From Bin87 sp965115825 (GTDB lineage Bacteria > Chloroflexota > Dehalococcoidia > Lucifugimonadales > UBA3495), in assembly GCA_965115825.1 (NCBI GenBank), contig OZ220464.1, positions 2,170,001 to 2,234,000 of the forward strand: 64,000 bases of DNA. The letters are read 5' to 3'. The notes below the pieces were generated by a model, which was not told the DNA's origin, ran no database searches, and worked only from the letters and a program-made list of their open reading frames with translations. A program made the translations under genes and the position numbers. Below are positions 7,409-16,074 of the stretch, in pieces; within the stretch, counting starts at the first letter, position 1, and every line of letters starts with the position of its first letter.

Positions 7409-10400
7409 ATGAAAGCGAAAGTGAAGAGATTCAAGTGGTCAGCGCCGCTGGCCGTGGCGGCTTTGGCCGTGGTCGGCGCGTTGGCGCTTTTTGGCGTGGT
7501 GGCTTTGCCTAATGCGGGCGTTGCCGACGCGCAGGCTAACCGATGTGCGGATGGGGGAGCGGGCTTTATCACGGCGCCGACTACGGCGCCGGCGGCGCCT
7601 ACGGTGACGGCGCGCAATATGGCGATGGCGGTTACGATTGCCGCTCCGGCCAGCAATGCCGATGCGACCGTGCTGGGCAGCCCGGAATATACCGGCTTCC
7701 AGATGGAGTACCGGAGGGGTAGTTCGGGAGCATGGATGGCCTTTACCGGCACGATTACACTGAACACGCGGGACCTTTCCGGGGCGGCGTTGATTACGGG
7801 GTTGGAGAACGGCGCTGCGTACAACGTGCGGGTTAGGGTAACGTGTGGCCCGGGAACGGGGGAGTGGAGCGCGGCTTCGGGTGATGCGACGCCGGCGGCA
7901 ACCGTGCCCGGCAAGGTACGCAATTTGAAGGCGGTGCAGACGTATTACCAGAGTGCAGCGCCCGCCTCGGCAAGAGTCGTAGGCAGCTGGGATCCGCCGG
8001 CAGATGACGGAGGGAGCCCGGTTACCAGCTACAAGCTTGAGACGTTCTTGGGCGGAACGGGAGATGCCATCGCAGCCAATCCTACCAAGCAGACTACCCT
8101 TTCAAGCAATACATGGAAGAATCCAGGGGCTGCCGACCGAGGGGGCGACATCACAGGCGTGGGAGTTACTGTCGGCACTGACATTGTTGCCGCTAATTTG
8201 TGGATGAGGTTCAAGGTGGCAGCGAATAATTCCTTCGGAACCGGCGCTGAGGAAATGGTTGACGTTCGGCTCGACCCTGATTTGGAACAAAAGTTGGAAG
8301 GTGGCCCCTACAAAGGCGCCATATCGTCAGACAGCACTACATCCGGGGCGACGCCCAAGCTGACGGTGAGGGTGACTAACCTGAAGAACACATTACCGGT
8401 GGGGGCCAGCGTAGTGCTGTTCCTGGAAGATGACTTCCAGGTTCCCGATTCCATTCCGGCCAGTTCGGTCTATTTCGTTGCCAACTCACCCGTCACTACC
8501 GCCACGGGCAACGGCGCGCCGGTGTACGCTACGGAGTCGCCGGAGATTGAAACCGACGATTACTTTGACGACGACAAGGACGACATCAGCATACGGGTAA
8601 GTATCCCCGACATGTGCACGGGAGATTCGGATGCCTGCCAGGGCGCCAATGGGGTCCAGCTTGAACAACACCTGACTATGGTCATCTTGAGCAGTTCGGG
8701 CATCAGGAACCCATCCGAAGCGGGGCAGCACACGGTAGCCTTCAATGTGCTGGGTTTCAACGATGAGGTACCCGGAATTACAGAGCCGGTCCAGGGGCGG
8801 ATAGAGCGGATTAGGGATGCCAACGGCATGGAGCTCAGTGCCGCCGAGATTGCAGCCTCCACGACTCGTGACCTCCGCATTGGGCAAGGCGTGTACCTGC
8901 CCACCCTAGCCAAGATATCGCTGTCGGATGTGGACGGTGAGCGGGGTGATGAGGTTACGGTTACCGGCAGCGGGTTTAACAACGGGGTTTCGGCGGCGGC
9001 CTATGTGAACCAGCGGATGGCCGCGCGGTTCGCCGTGGCGCAGTGGTGGGAGACGCTGAATTGCGCCGGTATGAAAGCGGCTATGGGGCCGGGAGCTGGC
9101 AACGAGTTCTGCTTCCACTACACGCTGGACACTGCGGCGATGACCTATACCGTGGCCGACAAGGACAAGGCGGCCAGCGACAAGGTGTTCGCCCGGCATC
9201 TGTGCGATGTGGGCATCATCGGCAAGGGCGAACGGGTGGCCAGCGCTACCGTGGGCAGCGATGACCGGGTGGCGATACCCGTTACGGTTACCGTACCTAC
9301 CTTCAAGCCGGGCAACGACAACCTCATCTGCGTGGCGGACGGCGAAGGTCGTTCATCCGGCGCGGACTATGAGGACTTTGAGCTGCTGCCGTCTATCCGG
9401 GTGTCGCCTGCTGAGGCCGCTGTCGGAGATACGATAACGGTCTTCGCGCAGGACTTTCCTACGCAGGGCGCCGGGTTCATGGAGTTGAAACTGGCCGGGC
9501 AAACCGTGATGAAGAGCGGAACCGGGGACGACAACGTTGGCGCGGTGTCGCTGGTCAGCGTGTCGTCCACCAGCATCAGCTCGGACGGTTCGGCAACGGC
9601 GACGTTTGATTTGCCGCCGCACATCAACGGCGTGGCCTTGGAAGGCACCGTGCGCATCGATGCCAAGTGGGGCGATAAGTCTGAGGACGCCAAGGTTACT
9701 ATCCAGTCGGCGGTGCTCAACGTGAGCCAGCCGTCAGCGCGGCCCAACGAGATGGTTACGCTGACCTGCGTCGGCTTCGGTTCGGGTTCCGGCAATGCGA
9801 TTATGGCGGAGAAGATTACCCTGGACGGGGTGCCTTTGAAGGTGCACTCGGACTCGCTGAACAGCGACGGGGAAGTTCCCGTGTCCAGCGCCGGACGGTG
9901 CGTTTTCGCCGCAGCCGTCTGGCCGGAGTCCGATGGCGGGGCCAACCCGGCTTTGACCCCGGGAGCGCATACCATCAAGGTCGTCGACAAGAATGGCTAC
10001 ACCGGCAGCGTGGTCATTACCATCCCGGAGCCTGCCGTCAAGGTTACTCCAGCCGTGGCCGGGCCTCGGGACGTGGTTACCATCTCCGGTGAGAACTGGC
10101 CCGTGGACAACCCGGACAGCACTCGGCTGGATGCCATCACCATCACCGTTACCGATGGCGAACGGGAACGGGAGTACAGCCAGTACGCTGACGGCACCGG
10201 GCGTTGGTTCGTCGAGCATCAGGTGAGCGGCGCGGTGAGCATCCCGTCCACCAGCCGGATTGAGGCTAAGTACAGCGACCTGGTTCGGCTGGGTGAGTAC
10301 TCGGTGCCGGCGTCCATCATCACGATTGAGCCTGGTGAGTGTCAGCCGGGGGACAGCGTTATGCTGACTGCATCCCGGCTGCCGGTGCATTCCCGCATCG

Positions 10401-10852
10401 ACCGGGTGGAAATCGGCGGGCGCGATGTCAAGCCTACCGGGGCGCCCAGCACCGACGGCGATGGCGCCGTTACCGTGGCGGGCGTCGTCTGCCCAGGTCT
10501 GGATGAAGGCCGCTACAGCGTGCTGCTGGAGGTTGAGGAAACCGTGGCCATCGGCGAGCTGGAAATCCTGTCTGAGGGGCCCTTGGGGCAGGAGACGCCG
10601 GTAGCCGAAGCGCTGGCTCCGCTGGGGGACAGCCTGGCGGCGGTGTTCTACTTTGACGGCATCGGTAAGGAGTGGCTGTTCTACGACAGCCGTCCAGAGT
10701 TCGCGGAGCTGAACACCTTGACGGAGCTGGTGGCGGGCGAACCCTACTGGGTTCTGGTCACCGAGGACGTTGAGGACGTAGCGCTGGGCGGCAAGAGCCG
10801 CAGCCTGACGTGCAGCGCCGGCGGCAACTGCTGGAACCTGATGGTCTGGTAG
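7409..10852 (+). CDS. Large secreted surface protein with fibronectin type III and Ig-like domains
   Basis: This protein of 1,147 residues begins with a signal peptide: a basic N-terminus, then a hydrophobic run to about residue 37, then ADAQA. Residues about 40-170 resemble a fibronectin type III domain (TGLENGAAYNVRVRV), and a second one follows (VPGKVRNLKAV...WDPPADDGGSPVTSYKL). The middle and C-terminal parts hold several IPT/Ig-like beta-sandwich units, recognisable by repeated phrases such as ISLSDVDGERGDEVTVTGSGFN and IRVSPAEAAVGDTITVFAQDF. The last 80 residues form a separate module ending CSAGGNCWNLMVW. No LPxTG or C-terminal membrane anchor is visible. The ATG at 7409 was preferred to one at 7391 because GAGGAG stands ten bases before it and the signal peptide starts there. 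A structural or adhesive role is inferred; the ligand is unknown. Confidence 0.85.
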   Translation: MKAKVKRFKWSAPLAVAALAVVGALALFGVVALPNAGVADAQANRCADGGAGFITAPTTAPAAPTVTARNMAMAVTIAAPASNADATVLGSPEYTGFQMEYRRGSSGAWMAFTGTITLNTRDLSGAALITGLENGAAYNVRVRVTCGPGTGEWSAASGDATPAATVPGKVRNLKAVQTYYQSAAPASARVVGSWDPPADDGGSPVTSYKLETFLGGTGDAIAANPTKQTTLSSNTWKNPGAADRGGDITGVGVTVGTDIVAANLWMRFKVAANNSFGTGAEEMVDVRLDPDLEQKLEGGPYKGAISSDSTTSGATPKLTVRVTNLKNTLPVGASVVLFLEDDFQVPDSIPASSVYFVANSPVTTATGNGAPVYATESPEIETDDYFDDDKDDISIRVSIPDMCTGDSDACQGANGVQLEQHLTMVILSSSGIRNPSEAGQHTVAFNVLGFNDEVPGITEPVQGRIERIRDANGMELSAAEIAASTTRDLRIGQGVYLPTLAKISLSDVDGERGDEVTVTGSGFNNGVSAAAYVNQRMAARFAVAQWWETLNCAGMKAAMGPGAGNEFCFHYTLDTAAMTYTVADKDKAASDKVFARHLCDVGIIGKGERVASATVGSDDRVAIPVTVTVPTFKPGNDNLICVADGEGRSSGADYEDFELLPSIRVSPAEAAVGDTITVFAQDFPTQGAGFMELKLAGQTVMKSGTGDDNVGAVSLVSVSSTSISSDGSATATFDLPPHINGVALEGTVRIDAKWGDKSEDAKVTIQSAVLNVSQPSARPNEMVTLTCVGFGSGSGNAIMAEKITLDGVPLKVHSDSLNSDGEVPVSSAGRCVFAAAVWPESDGGANPALTPGAHTIKVVDKNGYTGSVVITIPEPAVKVTPAVAGPRDVVTISGENWPVDNPDSTRLDAITITVTDGEREREYSQYADGTGRWFVEHQVSGAVSIPSTSRIEAKYSDLVRLGEYSVPASIITIEPGECQPGDSVMLTASRLPVHSRIDRVEIGGRDVKPTGAPSTDGDGAVTVAGVVCPGLDEGRYSVLLEVEETVAIGELEILSEGPLGQETPVAEALAPLGDSLAAVFYFDGIGKEWLFYDSRPEFAELNTLTELVAGEPYWVLVTEDVEDVALGGKSRSLTCSAGGNCWNLMVW

Positions 10853-10898
10853 GCTGGCGGCAAACCGCTGCGCTTGCCCGATAGTCGGGGAACGGCGA

Positions 10899-10938
10899 CG
10901 GCAGGGGCCGGCCCAAAGACCGGCCCCTGCCGTTTTTT
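10899..10938 (+). terminator. Strong Rho-independent terminator
   Basis: A 13-bp perfect stem (CGGCAGGGGCCGG and its complement) with an 8-base loop is followed directly by TTTTTT. It lies 46 bases after the surface protein stop and closes that transcription unit. Confidence 0.92.
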
Positions 10939-11165
10939 ATGGGAGTGCTTGGCCCGGTTCGGCGCGGGTCTAATGTGTGGCGCTAGGTGGGTTCCTCTTT
11001 TGGGTTGGACGGTGGGTTTGGGGGGCGTCAGACGTTACGGTTGCGTAGGGCGGCACGTAGAACCATTGCTGTCAAAGGGGCGGATGACATTATTTGGCAA
11101 ATTGGCTTTTTTGAAAAATGCCCCAAATCTGTCAGCTTTTTGCAATCCGCCGGACGCTCCAGTTT

Positions 11166-11174
11166 TGTTATAAC
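11166..11174 (+). promoter_or_regulatory. Possible extended -10 promoter for the coiled-coil protein gene
   Basis: TGT-TATAAC has the same layout as the promoter at 7089-7097. It lies about 145 bases upstream of the ATG at 11320. The rest of 10939-11165 shows no gene or other clear feature. Confidence 0.4.
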
Positions 11175-11184
11175 AGCGGCGTTA

Positions 11185-11237
11185 CCGGGAGCGGCGGTTA
11201 CTCGCCTGTTGCACTTAGCAACCCCTGCCGCTCCGGG
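11185..11237 (+). other. Leader hairpin upstream of the coiled-coil protein gene
   Basis: An outer stem of eleven positions with one mismatch (CCGGGAGCGGC at 11185-11195 with GCCGCTCCGGG at 11227-11237) encloses an inner perfect hairpin, GTTGC-ACTTA-GCAAC. There is no U-tract, so it is not an ordinary terminator. It would sit in the mRNA leader of the next gene. Confidence 0.45.
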
Positions 11238-11319
11238 CTACTCAATCTAACACGAAACCCGTCTAATGAAACGCAAACCGGCTGGCGAGGTGCGCTGGCC
11301 GGACGGTGAGGAATCCGAA

Positions 11320-12000
11320 ATGCCCGATGAACTTTCCAACGAACTAGCGCAGCGATTGCGCAAAGCCGAAGAAGCCGCCGCCTATGTAGAGCAACTGGAG
11401 TCGTTGGCGTCTCAGGCGCCAGCGTTACGGGAGCAAGTGAGCCTGCTGCAACGGCTGGAGGAGCGGGAAAATCACCGCCAGGATGCGATTGAGCGGGCGC
11501 GCGTTGCTCTTGCCGCAGCGAAGCAGGCTCAAGAGAATCTGCCGGACATCATCGCCAGCGCCAGCAATCTAGTGAATCAGCTGGCGCGCACCCTGCGCGA
11601 AGTGGATACATTCCGGCGGGAAGCGACCGCCTCGCTTAGCGTGGTAGATCGGATGGACTATGAAGATGAGCTGGATCATGCGCTCAATGAGCAGCATGGG
11701 GGAGATGATAATGCGGTGCAGCGCGACGCTCAATCCATCCGAATGGTCATCGCTTCGCGCCATGGGAGCACTCGGGTGCGGCAGATGATTGAAGAGATGT
11801 CGCCAGGCTTTGAGGTGTTCTCGGGCTGCGGGTTGGACACGGCGCCGATGCGGCGAGAGCTGGCCAATCTGATTATGGCCCAGCTGGCGGCGGAGGCGGA
11901 AGCGAACCGTTCTCAACAGCGTGTGTCGGCGCCACCGCCACCGCCGCAAATGTCAGGGCCGTCGATTGCGCAGGAGCAGGAAACGGGGGCCAGCGCGTGA
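11320..12000 (+). CDS. Coiled-coil hypothetical protein
   Basis: I do not recognise this 226-residue protein. Residues about 1-110 are rich in Glu, Gln, Leu and Ala with heptad-like spacing (LAQRLRKAEEAAAYVEQLESL...), which suggests a long coiled coil. The C-terminus is a Pro/Gln-rich tail with a run of six prolines. There is no signal peptide or membrane segment, so it is probably cytoplasmic. The ATG at 11320 was preferred to an in-frame ATG at 11266 because GTGAGGA precedes it at normal spacing. An upstream promoter and structured leader support it being a real gene. The function is unknown. Confidence 0.6.
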   Translation: MPDELSNELAQRLRKAEEAAAYVEQLESLASQAPALREQVSLLQRLEERENHRQDAIERARVALAAAKQAQENLPDIIASASNLVNQLARTLREVDTFRREATASLSVVDRMDYEDELDHALNEQHGGDDNAVQRDAQSIRMVIASRHGSTRVRQMIEEMSPGFEVFSGCGLDTAPMRRELANLIMAQLAAEAEANRSQQRVSAPPPPPQMSGPSIAQEQETGASA

Positions 12001-12074
12001 ACGGTTGATTGAGGAGACTGCGCGATTGCCCATTCAAGACAATCGCGCGGTTAGCAATAGGGAGAGTGTATGGT

Positions 12075-12102
12075 CAGGGGCGACTGCGAAGGCCGCCCCT
12101 CT
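12075..12102 (+). repeat. Intergenic AGGGGCG palindrome, copy 1
   Basis: AGGGGCG and CGCCCCT form a hairpin around a short loop. Similar palindromes occur at 26030-26065 and 31859-31888, again between genes. This copy follows the coiled-coil gene and could act as a transcript end, but it lacks a U-run. Confidence 0.5.
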
Positions 12103-12122
12103 TAGCATCGCCGCTGATGGAT

Positions 12123-12196
12123 TGGCACCGGCGGCAGGAATCGAACCCACACCTTCGGTTTTGGAGACCGATGCGCTACCACTACACCACGCCGGT
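12123..12196 (-). tRNA. tRNA-Trp (CCA anticodon)
   Basis: A complete cloverleaf can be drawn on the minus strand: a 7-bp acceptor stem ACCGGCG/CGCCGGT, discriminator G, encoded 3' CCA, anticodon stem TCGGT/ACCGA with loop CTCCAAA (anticodon CCA), and a T arm with TTCGATT. Total length is 74 bases. It has its own promoter directly upstream. Confidence 0.95.
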
Positions 12197-12210
12197 GCGA
12201 TGACAAGCTA

Positions 12211-12239
12211 ATTATAGCAACATCGGGCTTGGGGCGCAA
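12211..12239 (-). promoter_or_regulatory. Promoter of tRNA-Trp
   Basis: On the minus strand TTGCGC (-35) and a perfect TATAAT (-10) are 17 bases apart. The -10 box ends 14 bases before the mature tRNA 5' end. It lies in the short gap between pyk and the tRNA. Confidence 0.7.
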
Positions 12240-12242
12240 GGG

Positions 12243-13691
12243 CTATCGGGGGGCGGCGTGGGAAATTGCGTTGCGCCCGATGTGATCCAGGTACTCTTGG
12301 ACATTGAGCACCTGGATGGTGTTGGTAGTTCCGGTGACGCCGGTCATGAAGCCGTGGACGAGGGTTACTACGTCGCGCTCGGAGACCATTCCGGTTGCCA
12401 TGGAGGCGTCGACGAGGAGCGTCACGAGTTTGGCAACATCGGGTTCGGCGGGTATGACGCCTTTGGGGACGAGGCCCCAAGCCATGCAGACGCGGCGCTG
12501 CACTGCGGCGTCGTGGGAAAAGACGATTATGTCGTTTTCCGGACGGAAGCGGGCCATTTCGAAGGCGGCGCGGCCAGAGCTGGTGATGACGATGGGCTTG
12601 GCGTTGAGAGACTTAGACAGCTGCGTGGCGCCCCAGGTTACGGACTGGGTTTGGTCGCGCTGGGGAAACTCGGTGTAGTAGTGATACATTCGCTCTGCCT
12701 GGACGATGGCGGCGTCGGCGATGCGGACAGCTTCTACTGGGTAGGAGCCGACGGCGATTTCGTCGGAGAGGAGGATGGAGTCGCAGCCGTCCAGGACGGC
12801 GTTGGCGATGTCGGAGATTTCGGCGCGGGTGGGGGTCGGCGAGTTGACCATGGAGCGGAGCATCTGGGTGGCGACTGATGAGATGCGGCCGGCAAGGTTG
12901 GCGCGGGTGACCATGTTTTTTTGTATGACGGGGACTTCTTCCATGGGCATTTCCACGCCCAAGTCGCCCCGGGCGACCATGATGCCGTCGACTTCCGCCA
13001 GGATTTCGTCCAGATTGTTGATGCACTCGCGGCGTTCGAGCTTGGCCATGACGGGGGCGCGGCTGCCGAGCTGGTTGAGGTAGGCGCGGGCATAGCGGAC
13101 ATCTTCGCCGGTGCGGACGAAAGAGAGGGCGACCCAGTCGACTTCCTGCTCGACGCCGAATTGGAGGGCGATTTTGTCGCTTTCGGTAATGACCGGCATA
13201 TCGATGGGGACATCGGGGAGGTTGACGCCTTTATAGGAGGACAGGTTGCCGCCGTTGCGGACGCTGGTTTTGACTTCCAGTTCCGGGGTTACTTCCAAGA
13301 CTTCCAAGCAGACGGTGCCGTCGGAAATGTACACGAGGTTGCCGGGGCGCATACTACGGAGGATGTCAGGCTCAGGGAACGGGAGGATGGCGGGGGAGGC
13401 GGAGGTTGCCCGGTTGACGATGGAAACTTCGTCGCCATAGTTCAGTTGGGCGGGTTCGTCCATTTGGCCCAGGCGGAACTTGTTGCCGCCGAGGTCTTGC
13501 AGGACGGCGACGGGGCGATTGTGTCGATCTGATGCCTGGCGGACGGCGGCGATGACGGCGGCGTGTTCTTCCAAGGTGCCGTGGGAGAAGTTCAGCCGGG
13601 CGACGTCCATGCCGGCGGCGACGAGACGGTCCAGGGTTTCAGGAGACCGGGACGCCGGGCCGATGGTAGCGATGATTTTAGTCTTGCGCAT
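12243..13691 (-). CDS. pyk: Pyruvate kinase
   Basis: Pyruvate kinase catalyses the last step of glycolysis, phosphoenolpyruvate plus ADP to pyruvate plus ATP. The N-terminal KIIATIGPASRSPETL and LNFSHG motifs are classic, and the signature MVARGDLGVEMP is present around residue 240. The A, B and C domains follow in the normal order, and 482 residues is the usual length. The C-terminal domain ends soon after VVTLVHGFMTGVTGTTNTIQV, so there is no extra PEP-utilising domain. A GAGGGA ribosome site precedes the ATG. It lies 42 bases downstream of an LLM oxidoreductase on the same strand and may be cotranscribed with it. Confidence 0.97.
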   Translation of the reverse strand: MRKTKIIATIGPASRSPETLDRLVAAGMDVARLNFSHGTLEEHAAVIAAVRQASDRHNRPVAVLQDLGGNKFRLGQMDEPAQLNYGDEVSIVNRATSASPAILPFPEPDILRSMRPGNLVYISDGTVCLEVLEVTPELEVKTSVRNGGNLSSYKGVNLPDVPIDMPVITESDKIALQFGVEQEVDWVALSFVRTGEDVRYARAYLNQLGSRAPVMAKLERRECINNLDEILAEVDGIMVARGDLGVEMPMEEVPVIQKNMVTRANLAGRISSVATQMLRSMVNSPTPTRAEISDIANAVLDGCDSILLSDEIAVGSYPVEAVRIADAAIVQAERMYHYYTEFPQRDQTQSVTWGATQLSKSLNAKPIVITSSGRAAFEMARFRPENDIIVFSHDAAVQRRVCMAWGLVPKGVIPAEPDVAKLVTLLVDASMATGMVSERDVVTLVHGFMTGVTGTTNTIQVLNVQEYLDHIGRNAISHAAPR

Positions 13692-13733
13692 AGCTGTATT
13701 CCCTCGGGTTATAGACTTGACCCGGTTGGGGGG

Positions 13734-14900
13734 CTAACGGGCCTGGCGGCTGGCTTCGTAAGTCTGGGCGGCGCGTTCCAAGCCGGCGCGGCGGTTGACC
13801 TGCAAAGTTTCGCGGAGGTCGGAGGCCCACTGCTGGGAGGCTTGGATGCCGGCCAGGGTGCCCTGGAATTGGGGCATTACGTAGCGGGCGAGCAGCTCGT
13901 AGGAACGATGGAGTTTGTCGCGGGGGGCCCAGTCTTCAACGCGGACCAACATTCCGCCGAAGCCGCCGGAAAGTTCCTGAAGTTCATTGATGCGCTGGAT
14001 GCAGTCGTCGGGGGTGCCGACAATCCACTGCTTGTTGTCGGTCATGAAGTCGACGATTTGGTCGGAGGGGACGTCGGGGACTTCGTGGCCGAGGGTGTTG
14101 CCGAAGTACTCGGTTACGACGCGGGCGGAACCTTCGCGGATGTCGGCCATGGCTTCTTTTTTGCTTTCGGCGAGGTGGACGCCGACGGAGAGGCGCCATT
14201 CTTCACGCTTGACGGTCTGGCCGTGTTCGGCGGCGGTTTCTTCGGCAATGGCCCACTGGTCTTTGAGGCTGGTGGAGCGGACCATATCGCGGGGAACGCT
14301 GAGGGAGATAACGCCGGCGCCGTACTTTCCGGCGGTGGTAACCCCGGCGGGGGACTGGACGGAGGCGACGACGAGGGGGAAGGGCTGCTGATAGGGTCGC
14401 AATTGCAGGTGGGCGTCGTGGAGCTGGAACCAGTCACTTTGATAAGTGTAGGGTTCGGGGCTGTCCAGGAGGCGCTTGATGACGCCGAGGGATTCGTCCA
14501 TCATTTCGCGTTGGCGGGCAGGGTTGATGCCGAACATATAGGCATCGGAGGCGAGGGCGCCGGGGCCGACGCCGAGCATGACGCGGCCGCGGGTCAGGTG
14601 GTCGAGGAGGACCATGCGGTTGGCGACCATGTAGGGATGGTGATAGGGGAGGCTGACGACGCCGGTGCCGAGGCGGAGGTTGCGGGTGCGCTCGGCGGCG
14701 GTGGCCATGAAGACTTCAGGGGAGGCGATAGTTTCCCAGCCGGCGCTGTGATGCTCGCCAATCCAGGCTTCGTCGTAGCCGAGGTGGTCAAGCCATTGGA
14801 GGAGTTCGAGGTCTCGCTCCAGGGCCAGGGTAGGGTTTTCGCCAACTCGGTGGAAGGGAGCCATAAAGACGCCGAACTTCATACGGGTCGGGACGGTCAT
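13734..14900 (-). CDS. LLM-class flavin-dependent oxidoreductase
   Basis: This 388-residue protein is a bacterial luciferase-like monooxygenase with a TIM barrel that binds FMN or F420. The N-terminal MKFGVFMAPFHRVGENPTLALERDLELLQWLDHLGYDEAWIGEHH region, with its EHH metal/flavin-site motif, is typical. LGTGVVSLPYHHPYMVANRMVLLDHLTRGRVMLGVGPGAL is the family's second signature. These enzymes oxygenate or desulfonate organic substrates; the substrate here cannot be read. The ATG has AAGGAGG upstream, and the gene has its own promoter at 14926-14955. A second, distant LLM paralogue is at 56329-57279. Confidence 0.92.
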   Translation of the reverse strand: MTVPTRMKFGVFMAPFHRVGENPTLALERDLELLQWLDHLGYDEAWIGEHHSAGWETIASPEVFMATAAERTRNLRLGTGVVSLPYHHPYMVANRMVLLDHLTRGRVMLGVGPGALASDAYMFGINPARQREMMDESLGVIKRLLDSPEPYTYQSDWFQLHDAHLQLRPYQQPFPLVVASVQSPAGVTTAGKYGAGVISLSVPRDMVRSTSLKDQWAIAEETAAEHGQTVKREEWRLSVGVHLAESKKEAMADIREGSARVVTEYFGNTLGHEVPDVPSDQIVDFMTDNKQWIVGTPDDCIQRINELQELSGGFGGMLVRVEDWAPRDKLHRSYELLARYVMPQFQGTLAGIQASQQWASDLRETLQVNRRAGLERAAQTYEASRQAR

Positions 14901-14925
14901 CGCGCGCCTCCTTGATAAGCGGCAA

Positions 14926-14955
14926 AGTATAGGGTGCTCGGTTGGGCTATTCTAA
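14926..14955 (-). promoter_or_regulatory. Promoter of the LLM oxidoreductase-pyk unit
   Basis: On the minus strand TTAGAA and TATACT are separated by 18 bases. The -10 box ends 25 bases before the oxidoreductase start. Confidence 0.55.
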
Positions 14956-15349
14956 CACGGGGGAAGAAAGGCGCAAGCATGGATAGGACGTCGTGTCTTG
15001 GTCTGACGGGCTTAATGTGTCAGGGGAGAATGGTCACAGGATAGATATGGGGGTATGGAGGGCGCTGCAAAAGAACGGTTCTCTGTGTGGGCGACGCCGG
15101 AGCTGCTGGTGGAGATGTGGAGCATGGCGCGCGGAGGGGCAGTGTGGCAGTGTGAGATATGCAGGCGTTCGGTCAGATTGGGGGTAGTCGGCCTCCTTCA
15201 GGGTCGCCAGCAGGGCAGTGATTCCGGACGTCCCAGTTGGAGGGCTTGGTTGTGAAGGCGGCGTTGCGGGCGGCAATTCCGCTGGCGTAGATACGGCGGA
15301 CGGAGGGTCAAGGGCGTGGGGGTTATTGCGATGCTGGCGATGCCGGGCG
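14956..15349. other. Intergenic stretch without a supported gene
   Basis: Short open frames occur on both strands, but none has a ribosome site or protein-like composition. I see no RNA gene, repeat or terminator here. Confidence 0.5.
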
Positions 15350-16033
15350 TCAGCGGGTGCGAAACTGGGGGGCCAGGAGTCCAATCTGCAAGGAGGATGG
15401 CAAGTTGTTGCGCGTTACCTGCATTCGGCCCTGGGGCTGCAAGGAGCCTTCGGCAACGCCCAGCTCTTTGAGGAAAGGGTCGGGGCTATCGGGTTCAATC
15501 TCTGACGGTTCGCCGGGGCCGCGGTAGTGCATGGGTATGAGCCAACGGGCTTCCAGCTGCTGTGCGGTCTGGCTGACGGCCCGGTAGGAGAGGAGGCTGC
15601 GCTCTTCGCCGCCGGCGGGGGCTAGTACCACGTCTGCGGGACCGATAAGTCCGACCTGCTGAGCGGTGAGAGGCTGGGCGATATTGCCGAGATGGCAAAC
15701 GCTGATACCATCTACTGATATGGTATAGGCTACGTTGCGGCGGCGGCGGGGAGCGCCCTCCGGGAGTGGGGTCATCACGGCCCGGACGGTGATACCCTGG
15801 TATTCGTACTCGCCGGGGGCGTTGAACACCATGGGACTGCCGTTGATGTCGGCGATGGTGTTGTGCATAGGGTCGTCGTGGCTGACGGTGACGGCGACGA
15901 CGTCCACTATCTGACGGGGGTCGATATGGACTCCCAAGCCGGCGCTTGCGGCGTAGGGGTCGGTGATGATGGACGATGCGGAAACGGTAGAACGGAGGCG
16001 GAAACAGGAATGGCCCAACCAATAGATATCCAT
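15350..16033 (-). CDS. MBL-fold protein with degenerate metal-binding motif
   Basis: This 227-residue protein resembles UlaG-like metallo-beta-lactamase-fold hydrolases (COG2220-type). It starts MDIYWLGHSCFRLR, has IITDPYAAS, and a later LIPMHY segment that supplies a C-terminal His. The canonical HxHxDH metal motif is replaced by SHDDPMHN, so the second His and the Asp are missing. Metal binding may therefore be altered or lost. FNAPGEYEYQGI is characteristic of the subfamily. It lies 41 bases downstream of bioY on the same strand and may be cotranscribed. No specific reaction can be assigned. Confidence 0.8.
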   Translation of the reverse strand: MDIYWLGHSCFRLRSTVSASSIITDPYAASAGLGVHIDPRQIVDVVAVTVSHDDPMHNTIADINGSPMVFNAPGEYEYQGITVRAVMTPLPEGAPRRRRNVAYTISVDGISVCHLGNIAQPLTAQQVGLIGPADVVLAPAGGEERSLLSYRAVSQTAQQLEARWLIPMHYRGPGEPSEIEPDSPDPFLKELGVAEGSLQPQGRMQVTRNNLPSSLQIGLLAPQFRTR

Positions 16034-16074
16034 AACAACCTCCGAGTATGCTGTGGTTAGATTGAATTGAGAGG

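Noticed and set aside
10874..11173. 99-codon + frame after the surface protein terminator
   Set aside because: It starts before the terminator hairpin, runs through it, has no ribosome site and no recognisable domain.
13563..14915. Plus-strand frame of 450 codons over the LLM oxidoreductase gene
   Set aside because: Gly/Ala/Val/Asp-rich antisense product with no domain; the minus-strand gene has family signatures and a ribosome site.
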